Source of the DNA: CAZGMJ01 sp964526785
GTDB lineage: Bacteria; Planctomycetota; Phycisphaerae; Sedimentisphaerales; Anaerobacaceae
Assembly (NCBI GenBank): GCA_964526785.1
Contig: CAZGMJ010000026.1
Location: 1 to 64,000, forward strand
Length of the DNA: 64,000 nt
Reading direction: 5' to 3'
Positions 17,376-26,545 of the stretch are shown in pieces. The notes below the pieces were generated by a model. The model was not told the origin of the DNA. It ran no database searches and saw nothing but the letters and a program-made list of their open reading frames with translations. Both the position numbers and the translations under genes were made by a program. Numbering within the stretch: position 1 is the first letter of the stretch; the number at the start of each line of letters is the position of its first letter.

Positions 17376-18869
17376 ATGACAGCTAAATTCAACCGTCGCA
17401 AATTCCTGGGTTCGGCCGTGGCATCCGGTGCCTTCACCCTGGTCCCGAGACGCGTACTGGGCGGAGCCGGACACGTCGCCCCAAGCGAGAGAATCACACT
17501 CGTGCACATCGGCATGGGTACTCAGGGATTCCGCGAACTCGGATATCTGCTTGAGGACCCGAGCATACAGATCGTCGCCGTCTGCGACCCGAACAGGGAG
17601 ACCCACAACTACATCGAGTGGGGAAAGAACAGCGTACGCAATCGGATCCGACAGTATCTCGACGATCCATCGTGGAAACAAGGCATCGATGGCTGTCCGG
17701 GTGGCCGCGATGTAGGGAAATACGTGGTTGACACCTACTACAAAAAGCACGGCCGCAAAAGCGCCGGCGAAGGCTGCACGGCGTACGCGGATTTCCGCGA
17801 ACTGCTCGAACAGGAAAAAGACGTTGATGCAGTGAAGATCATGACGCCCGATCATGTGCACGCGGCCATTTCCATAGCGGCCATGAAAAAGGGCAAACAT
17901 GTCCTGATGCACAAGCCCATCGCCAACCGACTGTACGAGGGCAGGCTCGTCCTCGATACCGCCCGCAGAACCGGCGTACAGACGCACCTCCTGGCCTATG
18001 GCAGTGGAGCCGCCAACGGTCGGCTTGCAGCGAGCATCAAAAAGGGCGCTATCGGCAAACTCCGCGAGATTCACAACTGGACAAACCGGCCGGTCTGGCC
18101 GCAGTACACCCAGATTCCCACCGACAGGCCGCCCATCCCCGGAGGCTTCGAATGGGACCTCTGGCTCGGACCCGAACGTCATCGCCCGTATCATCCGCAC
18201 TATACGCATACCGTTTATCGCGGCTGGTACGACTTCGGCGGCGGTTCCATGGCAGACATGGGCATCTACAGCCTCTGGCCCGTTTTTGCCGGGCTGGATC
18301 TCGGCGTGCCCGTCAGCGCCCAGGCTTGGGCGACCCATACCTGCACCATCGAAAATAACGTCAGCCGAACCGTACATAACGACTTCGCCTACCCCACGGG
18401 CTGCACCCTGCGTTTCCATTTCGCTGCCCGTGCCGGCATGCCCGAGTTGGACCTCTTCTGGTATGATGGCGGGATGAAACCCCGACTGCCAGACGAAGTT
18501 GAGGCCCATGATGTGCAAATGGACAGAGAAGGCATCCTGTTTGTCGGCGATGAAGGTACGATCATGGCCGAGTTCCACGGACGCGATCCGCGGCTCTTCG
18601 CCAACGGTCGCAATGAACCGTTCGAACCCGAAGCCAATGCGTCTTCCGTCGATCGTCACTCCTCGTGGCTGCACGCCTTCAAGGGAGGCGATCCCTCCCC
18701 CGGCAGCTTCCTCAACGCCGCAGCTATCACGGATACCGTCAATCTCGGCACCGTCGCCCTCCGCGCCGGCAGGAAGATACGCTTCGACAGCAACAACATG
18801 AAGATTCCCAATGCGCCCGAAGCAGAGAAATACCTTGTCCGCGAATATCGCGAAGGCTGGGAATTGTAA
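17376..18869 (+). CDS. Tat-exported Gfo/Idh/MocA oxidoreductase
   Basis: A 497-aa protein with a twin-arginine signal (FNRRKFLGSAVASGAFTLVPRRVLGG). The Rossmann domain opens SERITLVHIGMGTQGFRELG, and DVDAVKIMTPDHVHAAISIAAMKKGKHVL is the family's second core segment. The usual EKP reads HKP here (LMHKPIANRL); the lysine is kept and the Glu is not. YDFGGGSMADMGIYSLWPVF is the substrate-domain signature. It is longer than average because of an insertion after strand 3 (IEWGKNSVRNRIRQYLDDPSWK). An AAGGAGT-like site precedes the ATG. The next gene begins 12 bases after its stop, so the two are probably one operon acting on the same exported sugar pathway. Confidence 0.88.
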   Translation: MTAKFNRRKFLGSAVASGAFTLVPRRVLGGAGHVAPSERITLVHIGMGTQGFRELGYLLEDPSIQIVAVCDPNRETHNYIEWGKNSVRNRIRQYLDDPSWKQGIDGCPGGRDVGKYVVDTYYKKHGRKSAGEGCTAYADFRELLEQEKDVDAVKIMTPDHVHAAISIAAMKKGKHVLMHKPIANRLYEGRLVLDTARRTGVQTHLLAYGSGAANGRLAASIKKGAIGKLREIHNWTNRPVWPQYTQIPTDRPPIPGGFEWDLWLGPERHRPYHPHYTHTVYRGWYDFGGGSMADMGIYSLWPVFAGLDLGVPVSAQAWATHTCTIENNVSRTVHNDFAYPTGCTLRFHFAARAGMPELDLFWYDGGMKPRLPDEVEAHDVQMDREGILFVGDEGTIMAEFHGRDPRLFANGRNEPFEPEANASSVDRHSSWLHAFKGGDPSPGSFLNAAAITDTVNLGTVALRAGRKIRFDSNNMKIPNAPEAEKYLVREYREGWEL

Positions 18870-18881
18870 GGAGGACCTGCA

Positions 18882-20660
18882 ATGAAGATGTCGCCAAGAG
18901 TCTCTGTTATTCCAGTATGGATGTTGCTTGCGGTGTTCGTCTCCGGCGCATCACCTCCTGACCCCGGGCCGATTGTCGGCTTTGACGTCGGCCCGAAAAT
19001 GGACCAGGTTGCACCGAAGCGATTCATTATCGACCCTCCCACGATAGAGAACCTTGGTTTCCGCTGGTACATTGAAGGCGACAGCAATCGCAATGCATCA
19101 GTGGCCGTCGCCTTGCGAAAGAAGGGCGAGGACCGTTGGAAGGACGCCCTGCCCATGCTACGCGTCCACCATGAGGTGTCGAACCAGAAGTACGGACCAT
19201 ATCGAACGGGCAACCTGTTCGCCGGCAGCGTGCTCTTCCTGGAGCCGGCTACGACGTACCAGGTGCGGCTGACCATGGCCGATCCGGACGGTGGCGCGCC
19301 GAAAGAACCTCTGATCGTAACTGCTCACACGCGGGCTGTGCCCGAGGCATTCGAGGACGCAAGAGTGATCCAGGCTACCGCCGAAAAAGGGCTGATGGCC
19401 GCTTATGAAGAAGCGAAACCGGGCGATGTTATTTTCCTTGCCGCCGGCGTCTATAAAGGACCGTTCGAGCTGCGCAAGTCCGGAACGGCCGCCAGGCCCA
19501 TAGTCTTTCGCGGGCCGCCGAGCGGCAGGGCGATTCTGGAGGGGGAGGGAGTGGAGAGCAGATCGCGAATTGTGACGCTCAACGGCACGCATCATATACA
19601 TTTCGAGGGCCTGACGTTTCGCCGGGCCCACATGGCCATATATGCCGCCAGGCCGGGTGGTTCTCAGGGCCTTGTCGTGCGCCGGTGCAGGATCCACGAT
19701 GTAGTGTACGGTATCAATACGGGCTGTGAGAACTGCCTCAACTGGTACATCGCGGACAACGAGATCGTAGGCATAAATCCGACATGGTATCCGCGCCCGC
19801 CGAAAACCTATATGAGTCCCGGCCACACCGGGGTCAATGTCTATGGAAGAGGACATGTGATCTGCTACAACCGAATCACGAGGTTCAGCGATTCGGCCGC
19901 GATCTACAACTTCGGTCCGCCGGTCGACGATCTCGACAAGCACTGCGTGAGCATAGACTTCTACAACAACGATCTTTCCTGGGCGCAGGACGACACGTTC
20001 GAAGCCGATTATGGCTGCCACAACGTGCGGTTCTATCGCAATCGCTGCTACAACGCCCACACGGGAATGTCCACGCAACCCTTCTACGGCGGGCCGGTGT
20101 ACCTGATCCGCAACGAACTCTACGGTATCACCGCCCTCAGCTACAAGCTGAACAACTACCCCGCCGGCATCCTTGCATACAACAATACGTCATGTTGCGC
20201 AGGCCAGGGTTTCTGTCCACCGGCGATCTGGCAGAACGGCCACTTCAGGAACAACCTGTTCATGGGCGGGCGAAGATATGCGATGGAGACCGGCTCGCTC
20301 ACCCCCTACTCGACCATGGATTACAACGCGTACCGGCGCAACGAGCCTGAGCAGTTCCTCAAATGGATAAGCCACGACCGAAACGTCGGCAGATACCAGT
20401 CCGTCAGGGAACTGTTCGAGGCTACGGGACTCGAACAGCACGGCGTTGCAGCGGACTATGACATTTTCGTCCGGGCCGAACCGCCGCAGAAGGGAAAGAC
20501 CTGTGAGCCGGAGGATTACGATCTGCAATTGAGCGGGCGCGCAAAGGTGGTCGATGCAGGCGTGGTCCTGTCGCAGGTCACTGACGGCTATAAGGCACAA
20601 GCTCCAGACCTTGGCTGCTATGAACTTGGCCGACAATTGCCGCATTACGGCCCGCGATAG
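18882..20660 (+). CDS. Exported right-handed parallel beta-helix protein
   Basis: A 592-aa protein with an AAGGAGG site seven bases upstream and a signal-like N-terminus (VIPVWMLLAVFVSGASP). Residues about 40-150 form a fibronectin-like or unassigned beta domain. From about 165 on, the pattern AKPGDVIFLAAGVYKGPFELRKSGTAARPIVFRG is the entry to pectate-lyase-like beta-helices, followed by coil motifs such as HIHFEGLTFRRAHMAIYA, LVVRRCRIHDVVYGI and FYNNDLSW. Such folds in polysaccharide loci are often lyases or hydrolases, but no catalytic residue set can be assigned by eye. Its tight spacing to the Gfo/Idh gene points to a joint role in glycan breakdown. Confidence 0.8.
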   Translation: MKMSPRVSVIPVWMLLAVFVSGASPPDPGPIVGFDVGPKMDQVAPKRFIIDPPTIENLGFRWYIEGDSNRNASVAVALRKKGEDRWKDALPMLRVHHEVSNQKYGPYRTGNLFAGSVLFLEPATTYQVRLTMADPDGGAPKEPLIVTAHTRAVPEAFEDARVIQATAEKGLMAAYEEAKPGDVIFLAAGVYKGPFELRKSGTAARPIVFRGPPSGRAILEGEGVESRSRIVTLNGTHHIHFEGLTFRRAHMAIYAARPGGSQGLVVRRCRIHDVVYGINTGCENCLNWYIADNEIVGINPTWYPRPPKTYMSPGHTGVNVYGRGHVICYNRITRFSDSAAIYNFGPPVDDLDKHCVSIDFYNNDLSWAQDDTFEADYGCHNVRFYRNRCYNAHTGMSTQPFYGGPVYLIRNELYGITALSYKLNNYPAGILAYNNTSCCAGQGFCPPAIWQNGHFRNNLFMGGRRYAMETGSLTPYSTMDYNAYRRNEPEQFLKWISHDRNVGRYQSVRELFEATGLEQHGVAADYDIFVRAEPPQKGKTCEPEDYDLQLSGRAKVVDAGVVLSQVTDGYKAQAPDLGCYELGRQLPHYGPR

Positions 20661-20982
20661 TGCTCGCAGACCCGACGTCGCCGCAGACGGTCAGGATGGG
20701 TGCTCCCGACTGTAGCATGCAACCCGGCGTAATGAATCTTCCAGCCAGCCCTTGCTTAAGCGGCCAACGCTTTGGCCGCGCATCGATATCTGCCTGTTTC
20801 CTGCAACCGTTTTTCATTGACGCACCGGTGTTCGGCCGATACACTATGGGCGGCAGAGGTGTGTAAATGCGGTCTGAGGCGGGAGATAGGTTGAAAAAAC
20901 CTTTTCTCCGGCTGATCGTCGCACCAATTTGTGGCCCGCGTTGGATGGCAAGGCATGGAATCGAGACGAAGGGACTTGATTA
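20661..20982. other. Intergenic region with hairpin and probable cdaA promoter
   Basis: About 320 bases. A perfect 8-bp inverted repeat GCGGCCAA/TTGGCCGC lies near 20759-20778; no T run follows, so terminator function is doubtful. The candidate promoter is listed separately. No gene seen. Confidence 0.5.
20817..20845 (+). promoter_or_regulatory. Candidate sigma-70 promoter for cdaA-cdaR
   Basis: TTGACG at 20817-20822, a 17-base spacer, then TACACT at 20840-20845. The -35 is near consensus and the -10 is a weaker match. It would give a leader of about 130 bases before the GTG start of cdaA. Confidence 0.4.
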
Positions 20983-21780
20983 GTGGATATGCTCGTTGAC
21001 TACTTTACCCGGGTTGCCAGCTACGGCTGGTGGCGCGTCGTCATTGAACTGCTGCTGATCGGTCTGGTCGTCTATTGGGTGGTGGATTTTCTCGAAGGTA
21101 CACGCGGCGAGCGATTGTTCCGCGGCGTCATCTTCATACTGGTCACCGGCGTGCTCGTGCTCTACCTCGTCGTTGAGCGACTCGAATTCCTGCGTCTGCA
21201 GTTTCTATACAAAGGCTTCCTGATTGCGGTGTTGATCATCGCAGTCGCGGCGTTCCAGCCGGAAATCCGACGTGTGCTCATGCGCCTCGGCCAGCCGCGC
21301 CTGTGGATCAGTTCCCTCAAACCCCTGTCGCGCACGACCGAGCAATTGGTCACGGCTGTGGCCGATCTTTCCACCGCCCGGACCGGCGCTATCATTGTCA
21401 TCGAACGGCGCGTCGCTCTGGGGGAATTCATAGAGACGGGCGTCCGAATCGACGCCGACGTGAATGCGGAACTGCTAAGGACTATCTTCTATCCGGGTAC
21501 GCCCCTGCACGACATGGCCGTTGTGATACGCGGCGACCGCATCGTCGCAGCCAGCGTGCAACTGCCTCTGGCGGAATTCGTTTCGCCCAGCCAGGAAGGA
21601 GGCGATACGGAACTGGGATCCCGTCATCGAGCCGCCCTGGGAATAACCTCGGGCTCCGATGCTCTCTGTGTGGTCGTCAGCGAGGAGACCGGAATAGTCT
21701 CGGTCGCCAAAAACGGCAAACTGATCCGCGGCGTCGATCAGACCCAACTGCAGGCCGAACTGTCCGGTACCAAATTGTAA
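20983..21780 (+). CDS. cdaA: Membrane diadenylate cyclase CdaA
   Basis: A 265-aa protein starting at GTG with AAGGGA upstream. Three N-terminal membrane helices (residues about 15-90) are followed by the FQPEIRRVLMRLGQ linker typical of CdaA. The DAC domain has IDADVNAELLRTIF, GTPLHDMAVVIRGDRIVAA and GSRHRAALGI. It makes cyclic di-AMP from two ATP, a signal that controls cell-wall and potassium homeostasis. The RHR motif is intact, but the metal-site motif DGA reads DMA here. The gene is directly followed by cdaR, its usual membrane-anchored regulator, with about 10 bases between. Family assignment is firm; catalytic competence with Met in the DGA motif should be tested. Confidence 0.92.
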   Translation: MDMLVDYFTRVASYGWWRVVIELLLIGLVVYWVVDFLEGTRGERLFRGVIFILVTGVLVLYLVVERLEFLRLQFLYKGFLIAVLIIAVAAFQPEIRRVLMRLGQPRLWISSLKPLSRTTEQLVTAVADLSTARTGAIIVIERRVALGEFIETGVRIDADVNAELLRTIFYPGTPLHDMAVVIRGDRIVAASVQLPLAEFVSPSQEGGDTELGSRHRAALGITSGSDALCVVVSEETGIVSVAKNGKLIRGVDQTQLQAELSGTKL

Positions 21781-21790
21781 GTAAGAGAAT

Positions 21791-22798
21791 ATGGCAACGG
21801 GTAAATTCAATTTCGGCAAGATAGCGATTGTGCTGTTTCTCACCGCACTGATCTGGGTCTGGGCGGACCTGGCTCTCGATGAGACGCCTCCGCCAAGGCG
21901 CGGTCGTATCATCGCGGCCGATTCGAGCGAGAGGATATGGGTCAGCTTCGGCCAGAGACCGTTCGTGGACATTGAGGTGACGCTCTCGGGGCCGCATTCG
22001 GCCTTCAACCGCCTGGACAGTCTGCTGCAGGAACAGCAGAACAACACCCGTCTGGAATTTGTTTTTGACGCCCGTTCCGAGCAGATGAACGAAGAGGGCG
22101 TGTATCCTTTGCGACTCCTTGATTTCCTGCAGAAGGACGAACGCCTCAAACGCCTCGGCCTGAAGGTTAAGAGCGTCGAACCGGAAGTCGTCATGGTCAA
22201 CATCGTCGAACTGGTTGAGAAGACTCTGCCCGTCGAGTGCTTCGATGAGGACGGCGTTCAGCTCAAAGCTGAAAGCATCGTCCCTTCTACCGTCAAAATG
22301 TTTGTTCCCCAGGCCGCCCGAACCGCCCGGATCGAATTGTCTCGCGCGGAAATTGAGACGGCCCGCTCCAAAGTAATCGAGAGACAGCCCTTTGTGTATC
22401 TGACCGCCGATCAGCGCAAGGCCGCAGCCGAAACCGTCAGGATAAAACTGGCCGTCGACGAAAGCCCCCTCAGCGAGGGTACGATCACCGAAGCCAGATT
22501 GCGAATATGTTCGAGCCCGGGCATGCTCGGCAAGTACCGCATCGAAATTGAAAACCTCAGCGACGTCATCGGCCCGATCAAAATACGGGCAACCGGCCCG
22601 GCCAGGGATGCGTACCAGGCGATGCCGTACCACGTGATTCTCGAAGTCGACGAAGAGGACGCCGGTACCGAGCAGCAGCGCAAGGAGGTCAATTACAACT
22701 TCCCGCCCGAGTATCTTCGCGCCAATGAGATCGAGTTGAACCAGACGCCCATCGAGGCCAGATTCAGGCTGATTCCGATTCCTGTGCCGAACCCGTGA
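21791..22798 (+). CDS. cdaR: YbbR-domain protein CdaR
   Basis: A 335-aa protein with a single N-terminal membrane helix (IAIVLFLTALIWVWADLAL) and an extracytoplasmic part with YbbR-like repeats, e.g. PFVDIEVTLSGPHSAFNRL and VKSVEPEVVMVNIVELVEKTLPVE. In Firmicutes CdaR binds and modulates CdaA, and the direct adjacency to cdaA supports the same pairing here. The last 35 bases overlap the 3' end of the convergent cstA gene on the other strand, so both genes share coding sequence tail to tail. Confidence 0.85.
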   Translation: MATGKFNFGKIAIVLFLTALIWVWADLALDETPPPRRGRIIAADSSERIWVSFGQRPFVDIEVTLSGPHSAFNRLDSLLQEQQNNTRLEFVFDARSEQMNEEGVYPLRLLDFLQKDERLKRLGLKVKSVEPEVVMVNIVELVEKTLPVECFDEDGVQLKAESIVPSTVKMFVPQAARTARIELSRAEIETARSKVIERQPFVYLTADQRKAAAETVRIKLAVDESPLSEGTITEARLRICSSPGMLGKYRIEIENLSDVIGPIKIRATGPARDAYQAMPYHVILEVDEEDAGTEQQRKEVNYNFPPEYLRANEIELNQTPIEARFRLIPIPVPNP

Positions 22799-24521
22799 TT
22801 TCACGGCCGGGTTTGAGGAAAGTGATCCCCGCCTCGACCGTCATCCACAACGCCAGCGCAAAAATCCCCGTCCCGATCACCACGAGCAGCCAGTTCTTCT
22901 TGCCGACGAAGTTCAGACCGTTCTCAATCATCGCCCAGTTGGTTATCACCAGCATTATCAGACAGGGAATGCCGGTGAAAATATATCCGCGTCCGCCCCT
23001 GCCCCTGAGATAGAGCGTTACGACCAGCAGCGCAAGCGCCGCCAGAAGCTGGTTGGCGCCGCCGAACAAGGGCCAGAGTTTCATCGCCCCGGTCCCGTCG
23101 GCGCCGGTTGCGAACGCCAGTCCCGCCGCCGTCAGTACCGCAAATGTCGTGGCTGTCCACCGATTGCCGAGCGCCGGAACGCGCAAGTCCGCCGCAAGTT
23201 CGCTGACAACGTATCGCTGCAAACGCACCGATGTATCCAGCGTCGTGCCCGCAAAGGACGCAATGAAGACGCCCATTAACGTCACGCCGATGGTTTCCGG
23301 CAGGCCCAGGGCGTTCATGATGTTGGCCGCCCCGATGACCACCGGTGCGATCTTGTCCGAAAGCCCTTTGGCCCCGATCCAGGAACTGTAGAAATGCGCC
23401 CATGCGTCCTGCCCGGTGAGGATCGTAGCCGTGTCGTCTACCTGAATTTCCAAAGCCATCGCCACGCCCGCCCCAACGCATACGATCACCAATACCGCCA
23501 GGAAGCTCTCCAGCACCATCGAGCCGTATCCGACGAACTGGCAGTCTGGCTCCCGGGAAATCTGCTTTGGACTCGTCCCGGATGCCACCAGCGAATGGAA
23601 TCCACTGATCGCGCCGCACGCGATAATCACGAACATAAAGGGCCATATCGAAGGCGTTCCCGCAGGAACGTTTGCATTGATCGCCGGGGCCACCAGCGGC
23701 AGATCACCGAATACCGAAGCGATAACCGTCCCGCCGACCAGCAGGCCCATTGCGATGAAAAGTTGCCAGGCGTTGATGTAGTCTCGCGGCTGGAGCAGCG
23801 TTGTGACCGGCAGTGTTGACGCGATCCACGCGTAGATCAGCAGAAGAATCACCCATAACCCCGTCGGTGGTATGCCGAGAACGGTACCGAGCGTTATCGG
23901 CACCAACCCGCCGATCGAAATGCAGATGTACATTCCCGCTACCGCCACGGCAGTTGCAAGCAGCACGCTCGCCCCCTTCTTATACACCGCCGTGCCCAGG
24001 CCGATCGCGATTGGAATCTGCAGCCAGACCGGAATCACGGCGCTGGGAAAGCGCGTGAAGACAGCCGCGATCACCACCCCGAAGATCGCAATGACGATCA
24101 GCAGTGTCAAAAAGACGACCGCAAAGAAAATGAACCGCACCCGCTTGTTGATGTATCGGGACGCAACCTCCGACAGGCTCTTGCCCTCGTTGCGCATCGA
24201 TACCACCAGCGAGCCGAAATCGTGCACCGCCCCCATGAAGATCGAACCGAAAAAAACCCACAATATCGCCGGCAGCCATCCCCAGATTACACCGATAGCG
24301 GGCCCGACGATCGGACCGGTTCCTGCAATCGACGTGTAATGATGTCCGAAAATAATTCCCTTGCGCGCCGGCACATAATCAACACCGTCGGCCAGTTCCC
24401 GCGCCGGTACCTTCGCGTGAGCATCGAGCTTGAAAATCTTCCTGGCGAGAAATCGTCCGTACGTGTGATAAGCGACAAGATACCCCGCCCCGCAGATGAG
24501 CATCAGTAACAACGTATCCAT
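22764..24521 (-). CDS. cstA: Carbon starvation protein CstA family transporter
   Basis: A 585-aa multi-pass membrane protein. The start at 24521 (MDTLLLMLICGAGYLVAYHTYGRFLARKIF) is chosen over an upstream frame because it opens the first helix and a GAGG precedes it. Hallmarks of CstA are present: PARKGIIFGHHYTSIAGTGPIVGPAIGVIWGWLPAILWVFFGSIFMGAVHDF near the N-terminus and SGFHSLVASGTSPKQI in the middle. CstA proteins take up peptides or pyruvate under carbon limitation. It is transcribed in the same direction as der upstream (about 40 bases after der's stop), so the two may be co-transcribed. Confidence 0.92.
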   Translation of the reverse strand: MDTLLLMLICGAGYLVAYHTYGRFLARKIFKLDAHAKVPARELADGVDYVPARKGIIFGHHYTSIAGTGPIVGPAIGVIWGWLPAILWVFFGSIFMGAVHDFGSLVVSMRNEGKSLSEVASRYINKRVRFIFFAVVFLTLLIVIAIFGVVIAAVFTRFPSAVIPVWLQIPIAIGLGTAVYKKGASVLLATAVAVAGMYICISIGGLVPITLGTVLGIPPTGLWVILLLIYAWIASTLPVTTLLQPRDYINAWQLFIAMGLLVGGTVIASVFGDLPLVAPAINANVPAGTPSIWPFMFVIIACGAISGFHSLVASGTSPKQISREPDCQFVGYGSMVLESFLAVLVIVCVGAGVAMALEIQVDDTATILTGQDAWAHFYSSWIGAKGLSDKIAPVVIGAANIMNALGLPETIGVTLMGVFIASFAGTTLDTSVRLQRYVVSELAADLRVPALGNRWTATTFAVLTAAGLAFATGADGTGAMKLWPLFGGANQLLAALALLVVTLYLRGRGGRGYIFTGIPCLIMLVITNWAMIENGLNFVGKKNWLLVVIGTGIFALALWMTVEAGITFLKPGREITGSAQESESA

Positions 24522-24561
24522 GTGATTCAATCCTCTTGCAAACTGTCGCCGCCGAACCGCA

Positions 24562-25914
24562 TCACCTGACCTCGCGCCGTGCACGCGCCAGCAGCCTGAT
24601 CGGCACCTCGTCGATAGGCAGCATCGACTGTAATCTGTTTATTACGAATCTGCGATAATTTTCACTGAATAAGTCCGGATTGTTTACGAACATCAATATC
24701 GTAATGGGATTGACGGCGATCTGCGTGGCATAATATATCTTCGGAAACACCATCCGGCCGCCCTTGGGCGAACGCTTCGCCTTGCCGGCGCTGATATGCT
24801 CGGCCTTGACCGCGTCGAACACTTTGTTCAGCCTCGGCGTCGGAATCCACATCGAAGATTGCTTGAACAACTCCGCCGCCAGATCGAGCACGCTCTGTAC
24901 GTTCTTGCCCGTCTTGGCGGTCGTAAACGCCAGCGGTGCGAATCGCAAGCCGGGCAGAACCTTGCCCAGATACTCCTCATACGCGTCGGTGTCCGCATGA
25001 TCCTTCGCCAGATCCCACTTGTTCACCACAATAATGCATGTCTTGTATTCCTCCCCGACGACCTTGGCGAGCTTCTTGTCCACCTGCGAAACCGGCAGCG
25101 TCGCATCGATCATAAACAGCACCACGTCCGATCGACGGATCGAAGCGGTCGCCCGCACGTAGCCGTAGAATTCGATGCTGTCGGCCATCTTGCCCTTCTT
25201 GCGAACCCCCGCGGTATCGATCACCACGATAGTGCGACCGTCCTTCTCGAAACGTACGTCCACCGCGTCCCGCGTCGTGCCCGGGGTCTCGCTGACGATC
25301 ACGCGCTCGGACCCCACCATCGCGTTGACCAGCGTGCTCTTGCCCGCATTGCGCTTGCCCAGAACGGCGATCTTCATCACCGGTTCGGCCGGCTTGCTCG
25401 ACTCCATATCGCTGATGCGCTCGAATATTTCATCCAGAAGCACCGCCTTGTTCAGATTGTTCTTCGCCGATATGCACAGAAACTCGCCGAAACCCAGCTT
25501 CGTAAACTCCGCCGCTGCCGGAAACAGCGTGGCCGTGTCCGCCTTGTTCGCCACTCCGATCACGTCCAGATCGAGTTTGCGCAGCAGTTGTGCGATCCGT
25601 TTATCCAGCGGCACAACCCCGTCGCGGATATCGACCATGAACAGCACGAGGTCCGCCGATTCGATGGCGGTGTGGATCTGCTGCTCGATATGATCGCTCA
25701 GATGATCGACGTCTACGATCCCGTAGCCTCCCGTGTCGATCAACTCGAAGTACCGCCCGTCCTCCGAACCGTCGCCGATGAACGTGCTGACCCGATCTCG
25801 TGTTACCCCGGCCGTCGGCTCGACGATGCTGATCCTCTGGCCGGCCAGCGCATTGAGCAGGCTGCTCTTGCCCACGTTCGGCCGGCCTATAATTGTCACC
25901 TGTGGTAACGCCAT
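24562..25914 (-). CDS. der: Ribosome-assembly GTPase Der (EngA)
   Basis: A 450-aa protein with the diagnostic tandem GTPase domains. The first has GRPNVGKSSLLN, DTGGYG and NKAD; the second has GKRNAGKSTLVN, DTAGVRKK and NKWD. A C-terminal KH-like domain follows (PTPRLNKVFDAV, KIYYATQIAVNPITILMFVN, ENYRRFVINRLQ). Der helps large-subunit maturation, and length and motif order match the family. It starts MALPQVTIIGRPNVGKS. The gene is essential in most bacteria. Confidence 0.97.
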   Translation of the reverse strand: MALPQVTIIGRPNVGKSSLLNALAGQRISIVEPTAGVTRDRVSTFIGDGSEDGRYFELIDTGGYGIVDVDHLSDHIEQQIHTAIESADLVLFMVDIRDGVVPLDKRIAQLLRKLDLDVIGVANKADTATLFPAAAEFTKLGFGEFLCISAKNNLNKAVLLDEIFERISDMESSKPAEPVMKIAVLGKRNAGKSTLVNAMVGSERVIVSETPGTTRDAVDVRFEKDGRTIVVIDTAGVRKKGKMADSIEFYGYVRATASIRRSDVVLFMIDATLPVSQVDKKLAKVVGEEYKTCIIVVNKWDLAKDHADTDAYEEYLGKVLPGLRFAPLAFTTAKTGKNVQSVLDLAAELFKQSSMWIPTPRLNKVFDAVKAEHISAGKAKRSPKGGRMVFPKIYYATQIAVNPITILMFVNNPDLFSENYRRFVINRLQSMLPIDEVPIRLLARARREVR

Positions 25915-26338
25915 GTTCTGCTGCTAAACACCCGAAAACAAACTGGTTCCAAACACTCCATGCTAACAGTTTAAAGCTCGCTTGTCAGTACATTTCATCG
26001 ACGTGCGCACATGCAGAGCTTTGCCCGAACCATATCGGCATGCAGGGCCTGACAGATTACGGCCGTGAGTGCATAATAAATTTAATCGGCATCTATCCTT
26101 CTCGTAATAGCCTCTTAATGAGTTGCTGGTATACAGACCGGTCCAGTGCCGTCGGTGTGCGATGGTCCGCCGGGACGCTGGAAAACGCCGGCTCTTCGAA
26201 CAGCAGAATCATGGAGAAGACCGGTCTCATCGTGGAGGCGGAAAAATGAGCCTTCAAAAAGGTTGTACGACAGAATCTGGAAGGAGACGTGAATGACGAG
26301 GCTGGAGTGAGGCCAACCACCGCTGCGACAGACTCTTG
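25915..26338. other. Intergenic region between der and the structured RNA
   Basis: About 420 bases. It should contain the der promoter (reading left). Frames open here on either strand have no ribosome-binding site and overlap the terminator or RNA region at one end, so none is annotated. Confidence 0.4.
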
Positions 26339-26384
26339 AAAAAAGGTGAACCAGCACAGCTTAGGGAGCAGGAGCTGGTCCACC
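26339..26384 (-). terminator. Intrinsic terminator of the minus-strand RNA
   Basis: Reading the minus strand, GGTGGACCAGC and GCTGGTTCACC form a stem with 10 of 11 positions paired (arms 26374-26384 and 26345-26355), followed directly by six T (26339-26344). No T run follows on the plus strand, so the orientation is clear. Confidence 0.8.
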
Positions 26385-26545
26385 GGGCACAAGTCGGGAA
26401 ACGTTCGCACGTCCCCGCTTGTATGCAATAGTCTAACATACCCGCGGCAACAAAGCAAGTCTGTGCCGATCTCCGCTTCCTGGTGATACGCGGAACTTGT
26501 GCGCCGTGATACCGCCGCGACGGGGTGCGAACGGTTGCACGCAAA
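26339..26545 (-). ncRNA. Candidate structured non-coding RNA, family not recognised
   Basis: On the minus strand, CGTTCGCAC (complement of 26525-26533) pairs perfectly over 9 bp with GTGCGAACG (complement of 26402-26410) and closes about 130 bases. Inside, a GCGGC/GCCGC stem, a CCGC...GCGG hairpin within an ACAAGT/ACTTG stem, and a GTATG/CATAC hairpin give a branched fold. Downstream, an intrinsic terminator follows (listed separately). No open frame with a ribosome-binding site lies in it. I compared it by eye with RNase P, tmRNA, SRP and B12-riboswitch signatures and found no match. The 5' end is uncertain because no strong promoter is seen. Confidence 0.55.

Noticed and set aside
26093..26458. 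121-codon minus-strand frame between der and the phosphatase gene
   Set aside because: It runs through the terminator hairpin and T tract of the structured RNA and has no protein-like features.
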